DNA of 64,000 nucleotides from an uncultured Halomonas sp. (GCF_946887195.1 NZ_CAMPKE010000009.1:1-64000); one strand, 5' to 3'. Positions 51,583-60,604 are shown, counted from the first letter of the stretch. The notes: generated by a model not told the origin, from the letters alone. Made by a program: numbers and translations.

Positions 51583-53140
51583 ACAGCCTCCGTGCCATGG
51601 TCTGCAAATGGGCGCACAGATCGCGCAGATCGCTTTCCAGCGCGCGATCCTCATCGACGAAAGCGATCCGCTCGCGGCACTCGGCATGAAACGCCTTCAG
51701 TGCCGGTGGCGGCGTCGCGCCGAGCGCACGGCGCAGTTCCAGGCCCTGGCAGGCGGCGTGCAACACGCCGGCGACGACTTGCTCGGTCAACGTCAGTACC
51801 CGCAGGGCGTCGCGTGCGGCGATGGTACCCATGCTCACCTTGTCCTGATTGTGGCATTCGGTGGAACGCGAGAAGACGCTGGCCGGCAGGGTCAGCTTGA
51901 GCGCTTCGGCGGTCCATGCCGAAACGCCGATCTGCACCGCCTTGTAGCCATGATTGAGCGGCGCGCGCGCGCGGCTCGCACCGCTCAGGTTGGCCGGCAG
52001 GCCGTGGTTGTAGCGGGTATCGACCAGCAGCGCGAGTTGGCGATCGAGCAGATCGGCGATGTTGGCGACCAGGGTCTTCAGCGAATCCATGGCGAAGGCG
52101 ATGTGCCCGCCATAGAAGTGACCGCCGTGCATGACCTTGCCGGCGACCGGATCGATCAGCGGGTTGTCGTTGGCGCTGTTGAGCTCGCCCTCGATGAAGC
52201 CGCGCAGCCAGGCGAGGCTGTCTTCGAGCACACCAATCACGTGCGGGGCGCAGCGCGTCGAGTAGCGATCCTGCAGGCGCGGCGAGTTACGTGGAGCGTC
52301 GCTGACGCTTCCCGCCGGGCTCAGATCCTGGCGCAGCCTGGTGGCAACGCGCTGCTGACCCGCGTGCGGCTTGGCCGCGAACAGGTCGGCATCGAAGTGA
52401 TAGGGGTTGCCGTCCAGCGCCCAGACGTTCATTGCGGTGATCCGTGTGGCCAGCCGCGACAGCCGCTCGGCGCGCGTGAAAGCCAGACAGGCCAGCGCGG
52501 TCATCACCGCGGTGCCGTTCATCAGCGCCAGGCCCTCCTTGGGACGCAGCCGATACGCGCTGAGCCCGCGCTCGGCGAACGCTTCGGCGGTGGGGCGTCG
52601 ATGGCCGCGGTCGAACACCTCACGCTCGCCGCACAGTACCGCCGCCAAGTACGAGAGCGGGGTCAGGTCGCCGCTGGCGCCCACCGAGCCCTCGGCGGGA
52701 ATCACCGGCACCACGTCCTCCTCGAGCAGCCACACCAGCCGTTCGAGCAGTTCGACGCTGACACCCGACACACCGCGGCACAGCGAGACCAGCCGCACCA
52801 GCACGACGGCGCGCGCGGCTTCGACATCGAGAATTTCACCAAGACCGCAGCCATGAAAGGTATACAGATGCTGGGGCAGTTCGGCGAGCTGCTCGGCGGG
52901 TACCGCGCGGGTACAGGCGTCACCGTAGCCGGTGGTCACGCCATAGATCACGCCGTCCTCGTCGAGCAGCCGATCGAGGAAGGCCGGACCGGCGTCGATG
53001 CGCGCGCGAAAGGCCGTGTCATCGGAGAGCGCCACGCGGGTGCGGCGCTGGGCAACGTCCTGCACGGCCTCGATGGCGATCTCGCTGCCATCGAGGATCA
53101 GCAGGGCGCGTTCGACGAGTTCAGGATTGGGAGCGGTCAT
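51575..53140 (-). CDS. Aromatic amino acid ammonia-lyase (HAL/TAL family)
   Basis: A 521-residue MIO-dependent lyase. The self-processing Ala155-Ser156-Gly157 is in GSVGASGDLTPLSYL; the catalytic Tyr is in YGVTTGYG (about 66). NSANDNPLID, LMNGTAVMTA and the QDKVSMG motif near 445 are also conserved. The selectivity loop reads YTFHGCGLG (93-101), with His96 rather than the usual SH of histidine lyases; a His here can accept a ring hydroxyl. In the aryl-polyene context the enzyme would turn tyrosine into 4-coumarate as starter or feed it indirectly. It overlaps both neighbours by 8 and 20 bases. Confidence 0.9.
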   Translation of the reverse strand: MTAPNPELVERALLILDGSEIAIEAVQDVAQRRTRVALSDDTAFRARIDAGPAFLDRLLDEDGVIYGVTTGYGDACTRAVPAEQLAELPQHLYTFHGCGLGEILDVEAARAVVLVRLVSLCRGVSGVSVELLERLVWLLEEDVVPVIPAEGSVGASGDLTPLSYLAAVLCGEREVFDRGHRRPTAEAFAERGLSAYRLRPKEGLALMNGTAVMTALACLAFTRAERLSRLATRITAMNVWALDGNPYHFDADLFAAKPHAGQQRVATRLRQDLSPAGSVSDAPRNSPRLQDRYSTRCAPHVIGVLEDSLAWLRGFIEGELNSANDNPLIDPVAGKVMHGGHFYGGHIAFAMDSLKTLVANIADLLDRQLALLVDTRYNHGLPANLSGASRARAPLNHGYKAVQIGVSAWTAEALKLTLPASVFSRSTECHNQDKVSMGTIAARDALRVLTLTEQVVAGVLHAACQGLELRRALGATPPPALKAFHAECRERIAFVDEDRALESDLRDLCAHLQTMARRLYD

Positions 53141-54074
53141 GGGCTTGCCAATAAGGGAAGAAATTGAACCATTGCAGCGGCTGTCGGCGGCACTGATCGG
53201 TCAGCCAGGCGACATAACGCTGCATGGCGGCCTCGCGCCAGGCGTCGCGCTCGGCGCGCTTGAGCGCGGTGGTATCATCGAAAGGGCGGAATTCGACACG
53301 GTGCGCCTCACCGTCGCGCAGGCAACTCAACGTGTAGATGGGGCAGCGCAGCAGCGTGGCCAGCCAGAATGGCCCTTCGGGGAACTCGGCCGGCGCGCCG
53401 AGGAAATCGAGCGAACGGATGCGTCCGTCATCGTTCAGTGGCACGCGATCCGCGGCGATCACCACGAAGCCGCCGGCGTTGATGCGCTCGGCCAGGCGCA
53501 TCGCGGTGGCCGGGGTGATTTCGCTGACCTCGACGATCTCGGGTCCGCGACGCAGCGTGGAGCGGTCGAGTAGCTGGTTGAACTTGAGTGCGTTGCGGGT
53601 GTGCATGAGCTGGGTAACGTGGAAATCGTCGCGTTTGTCGCTCATGGCGCTACAAATCTCGAGATTGCCGATGTGCGAGACCAGCATCAGCCCGCCGCGC
53701 CCGCCGCTGATGGCCCGATCGAGGCATTCACGATCCTCGTCGGAAAGCGTCACCTCGATGGGGATGCCGCTCCAGGCGTCGATCTTGTCCATCAGCGATT
53801 GGCCGAATGCCAGAAAGTGCCGCAGGCCGAGCCAGGTACGCCAGCGCAGCGGGCGACCCGCGTGCACGGGCCAGATGCGTTCCAGATAATGGCGCGAGGC
53901 GCGGCGCGGCGGCGCATGGCAGAGATAGTAATAGAGCACCACCAGACTCAGCATGATGCGAAACGGCAGGCGACCCAGATGGCGGCGAATCCATACCATG
54001 ATGCGCATGGTGGAGACCGAGCCATACTCCTGAATGCGTGCCCAGTGCTGGGGTGTGTCGTCGAACGAGCTCAT
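53121..54074 (-). CDS. LpxL/HtrB-like acyltransferase of the cluster
   Basis: A 317-residue membrane-associated acyltransferase of the lipid A late-acyltransferase (LpxL/HtrB) superfamily. An N-terminal helix (about 33-52) is followed by GGLMLVSHIGNLEI with the catalytic His in the H-x4-E pattern (about residue 135) and by FVVIAADRVPLND. It probably links a fatty or polyene chain to the lipid head. In E. coli-type clusters this domain is fused to the glycosyltransferase; here they are two genes with ATGA overlap. ATG 54074 was chosen on that overlap. Confidence 0.85.
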   Translation of the reverse strand: MSSFDDTPQHWARIQEYGSVSTMRIMVWIRRHLGRLPFRIMLSLVVLYYYLCHAPPRRASRHYLERIWPVHAGRPLRWRTWLGLRHFLAFGQSLMDKIDAWSGIPIEVTLSDEDRECLDRAISGGRGGLMLVSHIGNLEICSAMSDKRDDFHVTQLMHTRNALKFNQLLDRSTLRRGPEIVEVSEITPATAMRLAERINAGGFVVIAADRVPLNDDGRIRSLDFLGAPAEFPEGPFWLATLLRCPIYTLSCLRDGEAHRVEFRPFDDTTALKRAERDAWREAAMQRYVAWLTDQCRRQPLQWFNFFPYWQAHDRSQS

Positions 54075-54847
54075 CGCGTGTTTCTTCTCCTTCTGACACG
54101 ACGTGCCAGCCGCTTGAGTAGATGCCACGGCATGCCACACAACAGCCGAATGTGCATGACGACCAGCAAGGCGTTGTCGCGCAGCAGCGCGAAGTGCGAA
54201 ATCCCGTCGCGGGGATAGTGCACCCTCACCGGCAGGTTGATCACTGGCAGGCCGGCCCAGTGCCAGCGCACCGGCAACTCGGTGTCGAACTGCATGCGGT
54301 CCCCACAGGCGTGACGCGCTACCAGGCGATTGACGGCGGCCAGCGGATAGAGTCTCACTCCGCACATGGTATCGCGCAGCTCGAATGACAGGGTACTGAG
54401 CCATACCAGCACATGCGTCGCGTAGCGCGAGTAGAAGCGCAGGCGTGGCACGCTGGCGTCGAAGCGCGGATAGCCGATACGCAGCCGTTCATCGCCGGCA
54501 TGCAGGCCCTCGATGAAAGGGGCGAAATCGTCGGGATCGTGCTGGCCATCGGCGTCCACCTGCAGGGCATGGGTGAAGCCCAAACGCTCGGCCTCGCGCA
54601 GCCCGGCCTTGACCGCCGCACCCTTGCCACGGTTGCGAGGCAGGCGCACCAGCGTGACGTCATCGACCATGGCCAGCGCATCGAGCACCGCCGCGCAGTC
54701 GGCGTCGCTGCCATCGTCGACCAGCAGCAGCGGTATATCGAGACGCCGCGCGCCCGCACAGGTGCCACCGATGGCGGCGGCATGATTGTAAACGGGAATC
54801 AGCACGCAGGGCCGTGCCGGTGGCTTGTTCACAGGCTCAACCGGCAT
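54071..54847 (-). CDS. Family 2 glycosyltransferase of the cluster
   Basis: A 258-residue GT-A glycosyltransferase of the dolichol-phosphate-mannose-synthase-like type. PCVLIPVYNHAAAIGGTC begins the fold, LLVDDGSDADC binds nucleotide and ALQVDADGQHDPDDF carries the DXD metal site. A C-terminal hydrophobic stretch suggests membrane association. It presumably adds a sugar or phosphosugar to the polyene lipid anchor. ATG 54847 with a purine-rich AGCGGGGGG upstream overlaps the ligase stop by 11 bases. Confidence 0.9.
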   Translation of the reverse strand: MPVEPVNKPPARPCVLIPVYNHAAAIGGTCAGARRLDIPLLLVDDGSDADCAAVLDALAMVDDVTLVRLPRNRGKGAAVKAGLREAERLGFTHALQVDADGQHDPDDFAPFIEGLHAGDERLRIGYPRFDASVPRLRFYSRYATHVLVWLSTLSFELRDTMCGVRLYPLAAVNRLVARHACGDRMQFDTELPVRWHWAGLPVINLPVRVHYPRDGISHFALLRDNALLVVMHIRLLCGMPWHLLKRLARRVRRRRNTR

Positions 54848-56609
54848 GCGTGACCCCCCGCTCATCGATCGAGCGCTTGAACAGCGCCTTGCCCGAAGCA
54901 TGGTTGCCCTGACGCCCGTCGATGCTGAAGCTCAACCGCATGCCCTGTTCGGCGGGCGTCGCCGCCAGGCTGAGCGACACGCGCTCGCCAGGCAGCAGCA
55001 GGCGCGCGAACTTGACCCGTTCGAGGCGCTGGAACTCGCCGCTGAGCCCCAGGTGTTCGCGAGCCAGTTCGCAGGCCCACTGCACCATGACCACGCCGGG
55101 CACTATCTGCCGAGCATCGAAATGACCCTGCAGATAGACCAGCCGCTCGGGCACTTCCAGGGTTACCCGGCACTGCCCGTCGCCGGGCGACTCGACCCCT
55201 AGCCAGCGTGGCTGGCGGCGATCGTCGAGATCGCGAAACAGCCGCTCCACCTGCCCGGATGAGAGCTTGCCCTGGGTATTGGTCGGCCAGGATTCGACGA
55301 AGCGCCAGTAGCGCGGGATCACCGTCGGCTCATAGGCGCCAAGCAGTCGCTGGCGCAGCGAGGAGATCAACTCACGGCGCGAGGCGTGATCGACGGGCAG
55401 GCACGCAGCGTCGAGCTGGACGATGGCGCCGAGGCGGGTGTCGTGGCGTGGCAGTGCCAGCGTATTCGCCCGTACGACGCCGGGATGCGCCGCCAGGGCG
55501 CGATCCATGCCGGTCAGCGAGAGCCGCTTGCCGCCCACCTTGATGATGCGGTCGGCGCGTCCGAGTAGCCGAAAGCCGTCGCCGGTGCCGTCGAATGCGA
55601 TGCGATCGGCCTGACGCTCCCAACTACCGGGGAAGGGCAGATAGGGCGAGCGCAGCCACAGGCAGCCGTGGTCGTCGTCGCGCACCTCGACGCCGGGCAG
55701 CGGAGTCCAACGCTCGCCGCGCTGCTGCTCGCGCCAGGCGATGCCACCGGTCTCGGAGCTGCCGTAGATCTCACTGATCGCGACGCCGAGCACGGCCTGA
55801 GCATGCTCGCTGGCGGTTTTTGAGAGCGGCGCCCCCGAGGAATGGACACGCGCCAGTACGCTGGGCGCGGCTCGCCAATCGAACTCGCTGGGCAGGCGCT
55901 TGAGCGGTGGCGGGGCACTGATCAACACGGCGCCACATGGCGCTTCGCCACTGTGCTGGCGGGCAGTGGCGAGGCGATTCAACCAATCGCTGAGCGTTTC
56001 CGGGTAGCGGCAGGTAGCGCCGGCCAGCGGCGCGCCTTCGCACAGCGGGCGCAGAATCGCGAACAGCAGGCCATAGATATGCTGATGGCTGACCTGGCTG
56101 ATCGTCAGTCGTCCCGCCAGCGGCCATAACGCGGCGTGGGTGCTGAGCTCGGCATCGAGCTGGGCGAAGGTCTTGTCGATGCGCTTGGGCTCGCCGCTGG
56201 AGCCGGACGTATACAGCGAGACGGCGGTGCACGTAGCGGTTAATTCCCCCCAGCGCGGTTTGGCATCGCCATGCTCAGGGCGATGACCATCGACCACGTC
56301 GCCCAGCCGGGCGGCGGTCTGCGCATCCAGAGCGGTAAGCGTTTCGGGGCGGTCATCGGCGGGCAGCACGGCGCTGTCGCCACGCTCCCACAGTGCGATC
56401 AAGGCGGCGGTGAAGTCGAATGGATCGCGCTGGTGAAGCAGCCAGCGCTGGCCGGGGGCGGCGAGCGCATCCAGGGCGTTCTGCCAGGCGCCGATGCGGG
56501 CATGCAGGTCGCGCAAGCCGACGGCAATGCCGGTATCGGCATGCCAAACGATGGTGCGTGTCGGTTCGCCATGTCGCCAGGGGGCGGATAGCAGCGCGCT
56601 ATCGCTCAT
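54837..56609 (-). CDS. Acyl-CoA/ACP ligase fused to a dehydratase domain
   Basis: A 590-residue two-domain protein. The N-terminal 460 residues are an adenylating (AMP-binding) ligase: SLYTSGSSGEPK is the phosphate loop (about 175), SEIYGSSETGGIAW the A5 motif and the C-terminal catalytic Lys is in VGGKRLSLTG or the later NTQGKLS. From about 485 a FabZ/FabA-like hotdog domain follows, with GHFDARQIVPGVVMVQWA at 495-512 holding the catalytic His. It merges the roles of ApeH (aromatic starter activation and loading on ACP) and ApeI (dehydratase), which are separate genes in the clusters I know. ATG 56609 follows AGAGGAGGG. Confidence 0.88.
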   Translation of the reverse strand: MSDSALLSAPWRHGEPTRTIVWHADTGIAVGLRDLHARIGAWQNALDALAAPGQRWLLHQRDPFDFTAALIALWERGDSAVLPADDRPETLTALDAQTAARLGDVVDGHRPEHGDAKPRWGELTATCTAVSLYTSGSSGEPKRIDKTFAQLDAELSTHAALWPLAGRLTISQVSHQHIYGLLFAILRPLCEGAPLAGATCRYPETLSDWLNRLATARQHSGEAPCGAVLISAPPPLKRLPSEFDWRAAPSVLARVHSSGAPLSKTASEHAQAVLGVAISEIYGSSETGGIAWREQQRGERWTPLPGVEVRDDDHGCLWLRSPYLPFPGSWERQADRIAFDGTGDGFRLLGRADRIIKVGGKRLSLTGMDRALAAHPGVVRANTLALPRHDTRLGAIVQLDAACLPVDHASRRELISSLRQRLLGAYEPTVIPRYWRFVESWPTNTQGKLSSGQVERLFRDLDDRRQPRWLGVESPGDGQCRVTLEVPERLVYLQGHFDARQIVPGVVMVQWACELAREHLGLSGEFQRLERVKFARLLLPGERVSLSLAATPAEQGMRLSFSIDGRQGNHASGKALFKRSIDERGVTHAG

Positions 56610-57189
56610 GCCGAGCCCTCCTCTTGACGCCTTGGCGGACACACCACTCGCCAGCGAACAGCAGCGCCGACAATGCATAGGCGATGCCGCCGTTGTAGAG
56701 CGTCCACAGCGCCTGGTCGGCATACAGCGCCGTCAATAGCGATAACATGGCGTTGATCGCGAAGAAGCCACACCAGACTTGAGTGACGCGCCGCGTATAA
56801 CGCACGCCGCTGGACGGCAGGTCGGGTTCCTGACGCCGTGCCAGGCGCTCGATCACGCTCGGGGGGCGATAAAGGCTCCAGGCGAAAACCCCCAGCAAGC
56901 CGAGGTTGATCAACACCGGCCAGGTACGCACGCCCAGTTCGGCATGGTCACTCCAGACCAGAGCGGCGGCCCCCAGCGCCAGCGCGAATCCCCAGCGCCG
57001 ATGGCCGGCCGGTAGCCGCCAGCAGACCAGAACCACGGCGGCGACCAGCAGTGGCCAGGCCGGCACGCGTGGCAGCAGCCAGTAAACCAGTAGTGGCCAA
57101 GCCAGGCTCACAAGGCCAAGCAGCAGGGTGAGCGCGGACACCCGCCATGGCGGGCGTGCGCTTGTCGAGGCATTCGTGGATGGTGACAT
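56599..57189 (-). CDS. COG4648-family membrane protein of the cluster
   Basis: A 196-residue inner-membrane protein with about five or six predicted helices (starting near 17-38, 43-60, 64-80, 83-105, 135-155, 160-180). Members of this uncharacterised family occur between ACP and ligase genes in aryl-polyene clusters (ApeG position), as here. Visible motifs are VYWLLPRVPAWPLLVAA and GVRYTRRVTQVWCGFFAINAM. Role unknown, likely in lipid handling at the membrane. Its stop overlaps the ligase start by 11 bases. Confidence 0.85.
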   Translation of the reverse strand: MSPSTNASTSARPPWRVSALTLLLGLVSLAWPLLVYWLLPRVPAWPLLVAAVVLVCWRLPAGHRRWGFALALGAAALVWSDHAELGVRTWPVLINLGLLGVFAWSLYRPPSVIERLARRQEPDLPSSGVRYTRRVTQVWCGFFAINAMLSLLTALYADQALWTLYNGGIAYALSALLFAGEWCVRQGVKRRARHER

Positions 57190-57197
57190 GGCTGGCG

Positions 57198-57461
57198 CTA
57201 CTTGATGCGGCGCGCCTCCACCAGCGTGGCGAGGCTCTTCAGGTTGGCGAAGTGCCGGCGCGACTCCTCGCTGTCGGCCTCGAGTTTGATGCCGTAGGTT
57301 TTCTGCAATGCCAGGCCCAGTTCCAACGCGTCGATGGAATCCAGCCCCAGACCTTCGACGAACAGCGGCTCGTCGGGATCGATATCTTCCGGAGTGACAT
57401 CCTCGAGTTCGAGGGTATCGATGATCAATTGTTTGAGTTCAAGTTCCAACGCGTTCGCCAT
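57198..57461 (-). CDS. Acyl carrier protein of the cluster
   Basis: An 87-residue acyl carrier protein. The phosphopantetheine Ser is in EGLGLDSIDALELGLAL (Ser about residue 38), and the four-helix pattern with acidic helix II is normal. It would carry the growing aryl polyene. Described APE clusters have two ACP genes (ApeE and ApeF); I find only this one between the acyltransferase and COG4648 genes. ATG 57461 (MANALELELKQ) lies inside the upstream gene's end, overlapping by 23 bases, with GAGGGAGCCGTGC ahead of it. Confidence 0.92.
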   Translation of the reverse strand: MANALELELKQLIIDTLELEDVTPEDIDPDEPLFVEGLGLDSIDALELGLALQKTYGIKLEADSEESRRHFANLKSLATLVEARRIK

Positions 57462-58263
57462 GCACGGCTCCCTCGTCCAATGTGGGCTGGTTGAAGTACG
57501 CTTCAAGACGCCGGGTCAGTTCGCTGCTGGCGCGGTGTCTTGCCGGTAGCACGTCGTCGACCGGACAGATGCCTTCGCCGATCTCGAAGACGAAACAGGG
57601 TTTGCGCGGTGGTACACGGTACCAGGGCTCACCCTTGATCAGTGTGCTGGGCTGGCAGCGGATGCGCACCGGCGTGATCCAGGCACCGCTCGCCATGGCG
57701 ATGGCCGCGCCACCGCGACGCAGGCGGATCGGCTCGCCGGGCGTGGTGCGAGTGCCTTCGGGGAACACGATCAGCGATTGCCCATTGTCCAGTGCTTCGC
57801 GCGCCGCCGCAATCATGGCGCGTGGCTCACGGTTGGCGATGAAGCCGGCGGCCCGAATCGCGCCGCGGGTGACCGGATGGCTGGCCAGGCGTCCCTTGAC
57901 GATACAGCCGGCGTTGGGTGTGAACGCCAGCAGGAACAGCGCATCGATCAACGAGGGATGATTGGCGAGCAGCAGCCGTCCCGGCTGACTCAAGCGCCGC
58001 GCATGAAGAATCCGGTAGTCGATCAGGCCGAGGCTGCGCATCAGGCCGATGAAACCCCGGCAGGTCAGCCGTACAACCCGGCGTACACGCTGCTGCGCGT
58101 GCTGCCGGGTCGCGCTGTAACGGCGTATCAGTGGCGCGATCGCCAAGCCGACGAGCAACGCGCAGAGCGCGAAGATCGCGAAGCAGGCACCCGTGGCGGT
58201 ACGCCGCCACAAGCGGTCGCAACCCATGCTTAGCCACGCGAGCATATCGAACGTACCCGCCAT
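57439..58263 (-). CDS. Lysophospholipid acyltransferase (PlsC-like) of the cluster
   Basis: A 274-residue 1-acylglycerol-3-phosphate-acyltransferase-like protein. Two N-terminal helices (about 1-20, 26-50) precede the H-x4-D catalytic motif in LLANHPSLIDALFLL (about residue 115) and the phosphate-binding VFPEGTRTTPGE (about 185). In aryl-polyene clusters this is the ApeD position. The start ATG at 58263 overlaps the preceding stop codon by one base (TAATG). Confidence 0.88.
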   Translation of the reverse strand: MAGTFDMLAWLSMGCDRLWRRTATGACFAIFALCALLVGLAIAPLIRRYSATRQHAQQRVRRVVRLTCRGFIGLMRSLGLIDYRILHARRLSQPGRLLLANHPSLIDALFLLAFTPNAGCIVKGRLASHPVTRGAIRAAGFIANREPRAMIAAAREALDNGQSLIVFPEGTRTTPGEPIRLRRGGAAIAMASGAWITPVRIRCQPSTLIKGEPWYRVPPRKPCFVFEIGEGICPVDDVLPARHRASSELTRRLEAYFNQPTLDEGAVHGERVGT

Positions 58264-58982
58264 TAGCTGGCCAGCGACCAGACGAGACGGCGTGCGGGGC
58301 AGGCCAGTCGACCGCCGCTCACCAGCCAATCGATGACATCGCCCGGCTGCGGCGCACGGGCTCGATCGAGCTGCGACTGGCTCGCCGGCTGGGTCTCGAT
58401 ACGTCGCCCCGCATGGCAAGACAGTCGCAGCGCCACCGCAGCCGCTTCTGCGGGTACGGCGACATGCTCGGTAAAACGCGACGGCACCGGCACATCGCCG
58501 AATAGCGCGATCACCTGCGTCTCTCCATCGGCCAGATAACCTCGTGCCTCGCTCAACAGCGCCGCCCACTCACTACCGCATGCGGCAATCGCCTGTAGCG
58601 AACGGCGATTGCCGCTGGCAATGGAGTGCACACCAAGAATGGCATTGTGCACCGACAGACTGAAACGCGCCGGCGACAGCGGGGTTTCCTCGGCCAGGGC
58701 ATACAGCATCTCCAACGTGCGCTCGCCATCGCCATGACGCGAGGCATGCAGCAGTACGCACTCGGCGTTGGGGTCGAGCTCGGCGAGCATGTCGCAAACC
58801 GCTCGGCCCATATCGTTGAGTCTACGGCGCAATATGGGCGGCACCGATGCCCCCTTGGGTCGCTCGGCCACCGACAGGTGCGCATCGTCATCAGGGGCTC
58901 TGCCGGGTTGCCAGGCACGCCAGTCTTGCAGGCTGATCGAAGCCGTCGTCATCGAACCATCCATTTTACCTACTGCGCTCAT
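58263..58982 (-). CDS. Ketosynthase-like protein, chain-length-factor type (ApeC-like)
   Basis: A 239-residue protein that matches the short beta-ketoacyl-synthase-like N-terminal family (Ketoacyl-synt_2). Visible signatures are ILRRRLNDMGRAVCDMLAEL and LSVHNAILGVHSIASGNR, where full ketosynthases would have the catalytic Cys; here no Cys lies in the right place. ApeC of Xenorhabdus has this make-up and pairs with the ApeO ketosynthase as a chain-length factor. First gene of the operon; ATG 58982, 58964 and 58952 are all in frame and ribosome signals do not decide. Confidence 0.85.
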   Translation of the reverse strand: MSAVGKMDGSMTTASISLQDWRAWQPGRAPDDDAHLSVAERPKGASVPPILRRRLNDMGRAVCDMLAELDPNAECVLLHASRHGDGERTLEMLYALAEETPLSPARFSLSVHNAILGVHSIASGNRRSLQAIAACGSEWAALLSEARGYLADGETQVIALFGDVPVPSRFTEHVAVPAEAAAVALRLSCHAGRRIETQPASQSQLDRARAPQPGDVIDWLVSGGRLACPARRLVWSLAS

Positions 58983-59092
58983 ACCCTACGCGAGTCGCCC
59001 CTGTCAGGCCATACTCTTGGATTTCGCGGATCAAGTAGCGTAGCGCTTCAATAGTACGTCGAATTGTACGTAATGAGCGTTTCCCTGATGAT

Positions 59093-60604
59093 TCAGCGAC
59101 TGCATGGATCGTCGAGCACCACGTCGCGTGGGCGGAAACGGCGCGCTAGAGCGTCGACGCCGAGATTGAGCCCGGCGGTCACCAGCAGCAGGAAGAACGC
59201 CTGATCGAACATCAGGTAGGCGAAGCTCGAGTCGATGTGAAAACCCAAGGTGGCGATGCCGAGCATGCCGAGTATCGCGGTCTCGCGAATGATCACTTCG
59301 GCTCGGTAGAAGAGCAGCGCGAGCAGGCCGGGGTAGATGCGTGGCAGCAGTTCGTAGGCATAGCGGCCACTGGCGCTCGACTCGGGCATGCCGGGGTGCA
59401 GGGCATCGGCGTGGCGCGCGGCGAGAAAGGCGATCAATGCGCCGTTGTGCAGTGCCAAAGCCAGCCAGGCCGGCAGCATCGATGGGCCGAGCAGCAGCAG
59501 GAAGATGAACGCCAGCATCAACTCGGGCGTCGAGCGCAGAATGATCAGCAGGCCGCGCCCGCCCAGGTGTGTGGCGCGATTGCCGAAGTGGCGGCTGGCC
59601 AGCGGCCACAGCGCTAGCGCTACGAACAGGGCGCCGACCGTACCCATCAGCCCCAACAGTAGAGTATTGCCGATCGCCGGCAGCAGATCGGGAATCTCGC
59701 CGAGCCAGGTGAGCAGACCTGCCCAGTCGCCTTCGCGCAGCGGTGCCGGCCACAGATCCTGGCTGACGAAGCGCCATAGGAGATCGCCATCGATGCGCGG
59801 CCAGGGGCCGAGCAGGAAAGCACTGCCGATCACCAGTAGCGGTAGCAAACGGCGATGCCCCCACACGCCCAGCGAGGCGATCAGCAGATAGAACAACCAC
59901 AGCAGCGCGCCGGCCTCGTGATAGCGCCCCTCGCGAAAGGCACTCTCCAGGTGGAAGCCCAGTGTCGGCAGGCCGACGAAGCCGAGCAGCACGCTGGCGC
60001 GCATGGCGCACTCGAAGCGGTAGCGGGTATAAGCGGCGAGGCGCGCCCAGACCAGCGGCAACTCGGCATAGACGAAACGCGACAGGCGCCCGACGCCCGG
60101 TGGCAGCGCGTCATTCGGTGCCGGCGGCGTCTGTTCGAGAATCTCGGCATAGACCTTGGCGAAAATGCCGGCGTAGGGAATCGCCAGCGCGGCCAGCGCG
60201 GTGATGGCGCTGAGGCCGAACACCTGCAGAAACAGCAGCGCCCAGAACAGCTCATGAATGGCGCGCACGAAGGCGCAGCCGGTGCGGATAATGCGCGAGC
60301 GCGAAAAAACCAGCGCCAGCGGAAAGCCCAGCAGCACGCCGATCAGGGTGCCCCATAGCGCGACGACAATGGTCAGGGCGATGGCGTGGATCGGCGAGGG
60401 CAGCGACCACCAGTGCGGCCAGGCCATGCCGAAAGCCATGCGGCCCAGCTCGCTCCACGGGTCGCGAGTGATAATCGCCAGATCGGCCAGCGGCAGCAAT
60501 ACCACGCAAGCCGCAATCAGCGTCAACGAGCGTCGTGCCAGGCGCAGCCCCGGCGAGTCGCCACGCAGCCAGCCGGGGGCGGTAGCGCGGGTCTCAGCCT
60601 TCAT
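59093..60604 (-). CDS. ABC transporter permease, PhnE-type, two fused units
   Basis: A 503-residue permease with two PhnE-like transmembrane units in one chain (about 25-240 and 290-495). FGLSAITALAALAIPYAGIFAKVY and ALHNGALIAFLAARHADALH are the two cytoplasmic coupling loops (EAA-type) and LGFVGLPTLGFHLESAF and MLGIATLGFHIDSSF the matching repeats. In most phosphonate importers PhnE is one unit that dimerises. ATG 60604 overlaps the ATPase gene's stop. Together with 60594-62157 it forms a complete importer. Confidence 0.9.
   Translation of the reverse strand: MKAETRATAPGWLRGDSPGLRLARRSLTLIAACVVLLPLADLAIITRDPWSELGRMAFGMAWPHWWSLPSPIHAIALTIVVALWGTLIGVLLGFPLALVFSRSRIIRTGCAFVRAIHELFWALLFLQVFGLSAITALAALAIPYAGIFAKVYAEILEQTPPAPNDALPPGVGRLSRFVYAELPLVWARLAAYTRYRFECAMRASVLLGFVGLPTLGFHLESAFREGRYHEAGALLWLFYLLIASLGVWGHRRLLPLLVIGSAFLLGPWPRIDGDLLWRFVSQDLWPAPLREGDWAGLLTWLGEIPDLLPAIGNTLLLGLMGTVGALFVALALWPLASRHFGNRATHLGGRGLLIILRSTPELMLAFIFLLLLGPSMLPAWLALALHNGALIAFLAARHADALHPGMPESSASGRYAYELLPRIYPGLLALLFYRAEVIIRETAILGMLGIATLGFHIDSSFAYLMFDQAFFLLLVTAGLNLGVDALARRFRPRDVVLDDPCSR

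Noticed and set aside
51452..53167. Long plus-strand open frame opposite the ammonia lyase
   Set aside because: The minus strand encodes the MIO triad and every other family motif; the plus reading is a shadow of GC-rich third positions.
59050..59080. Repeated GTACGT near 59054 and 59067 upstream of the PhnE stop
   Set aside because: Two six-base copies in a 110-base gap are likely by chance, and no promoter geometry supports an operator.
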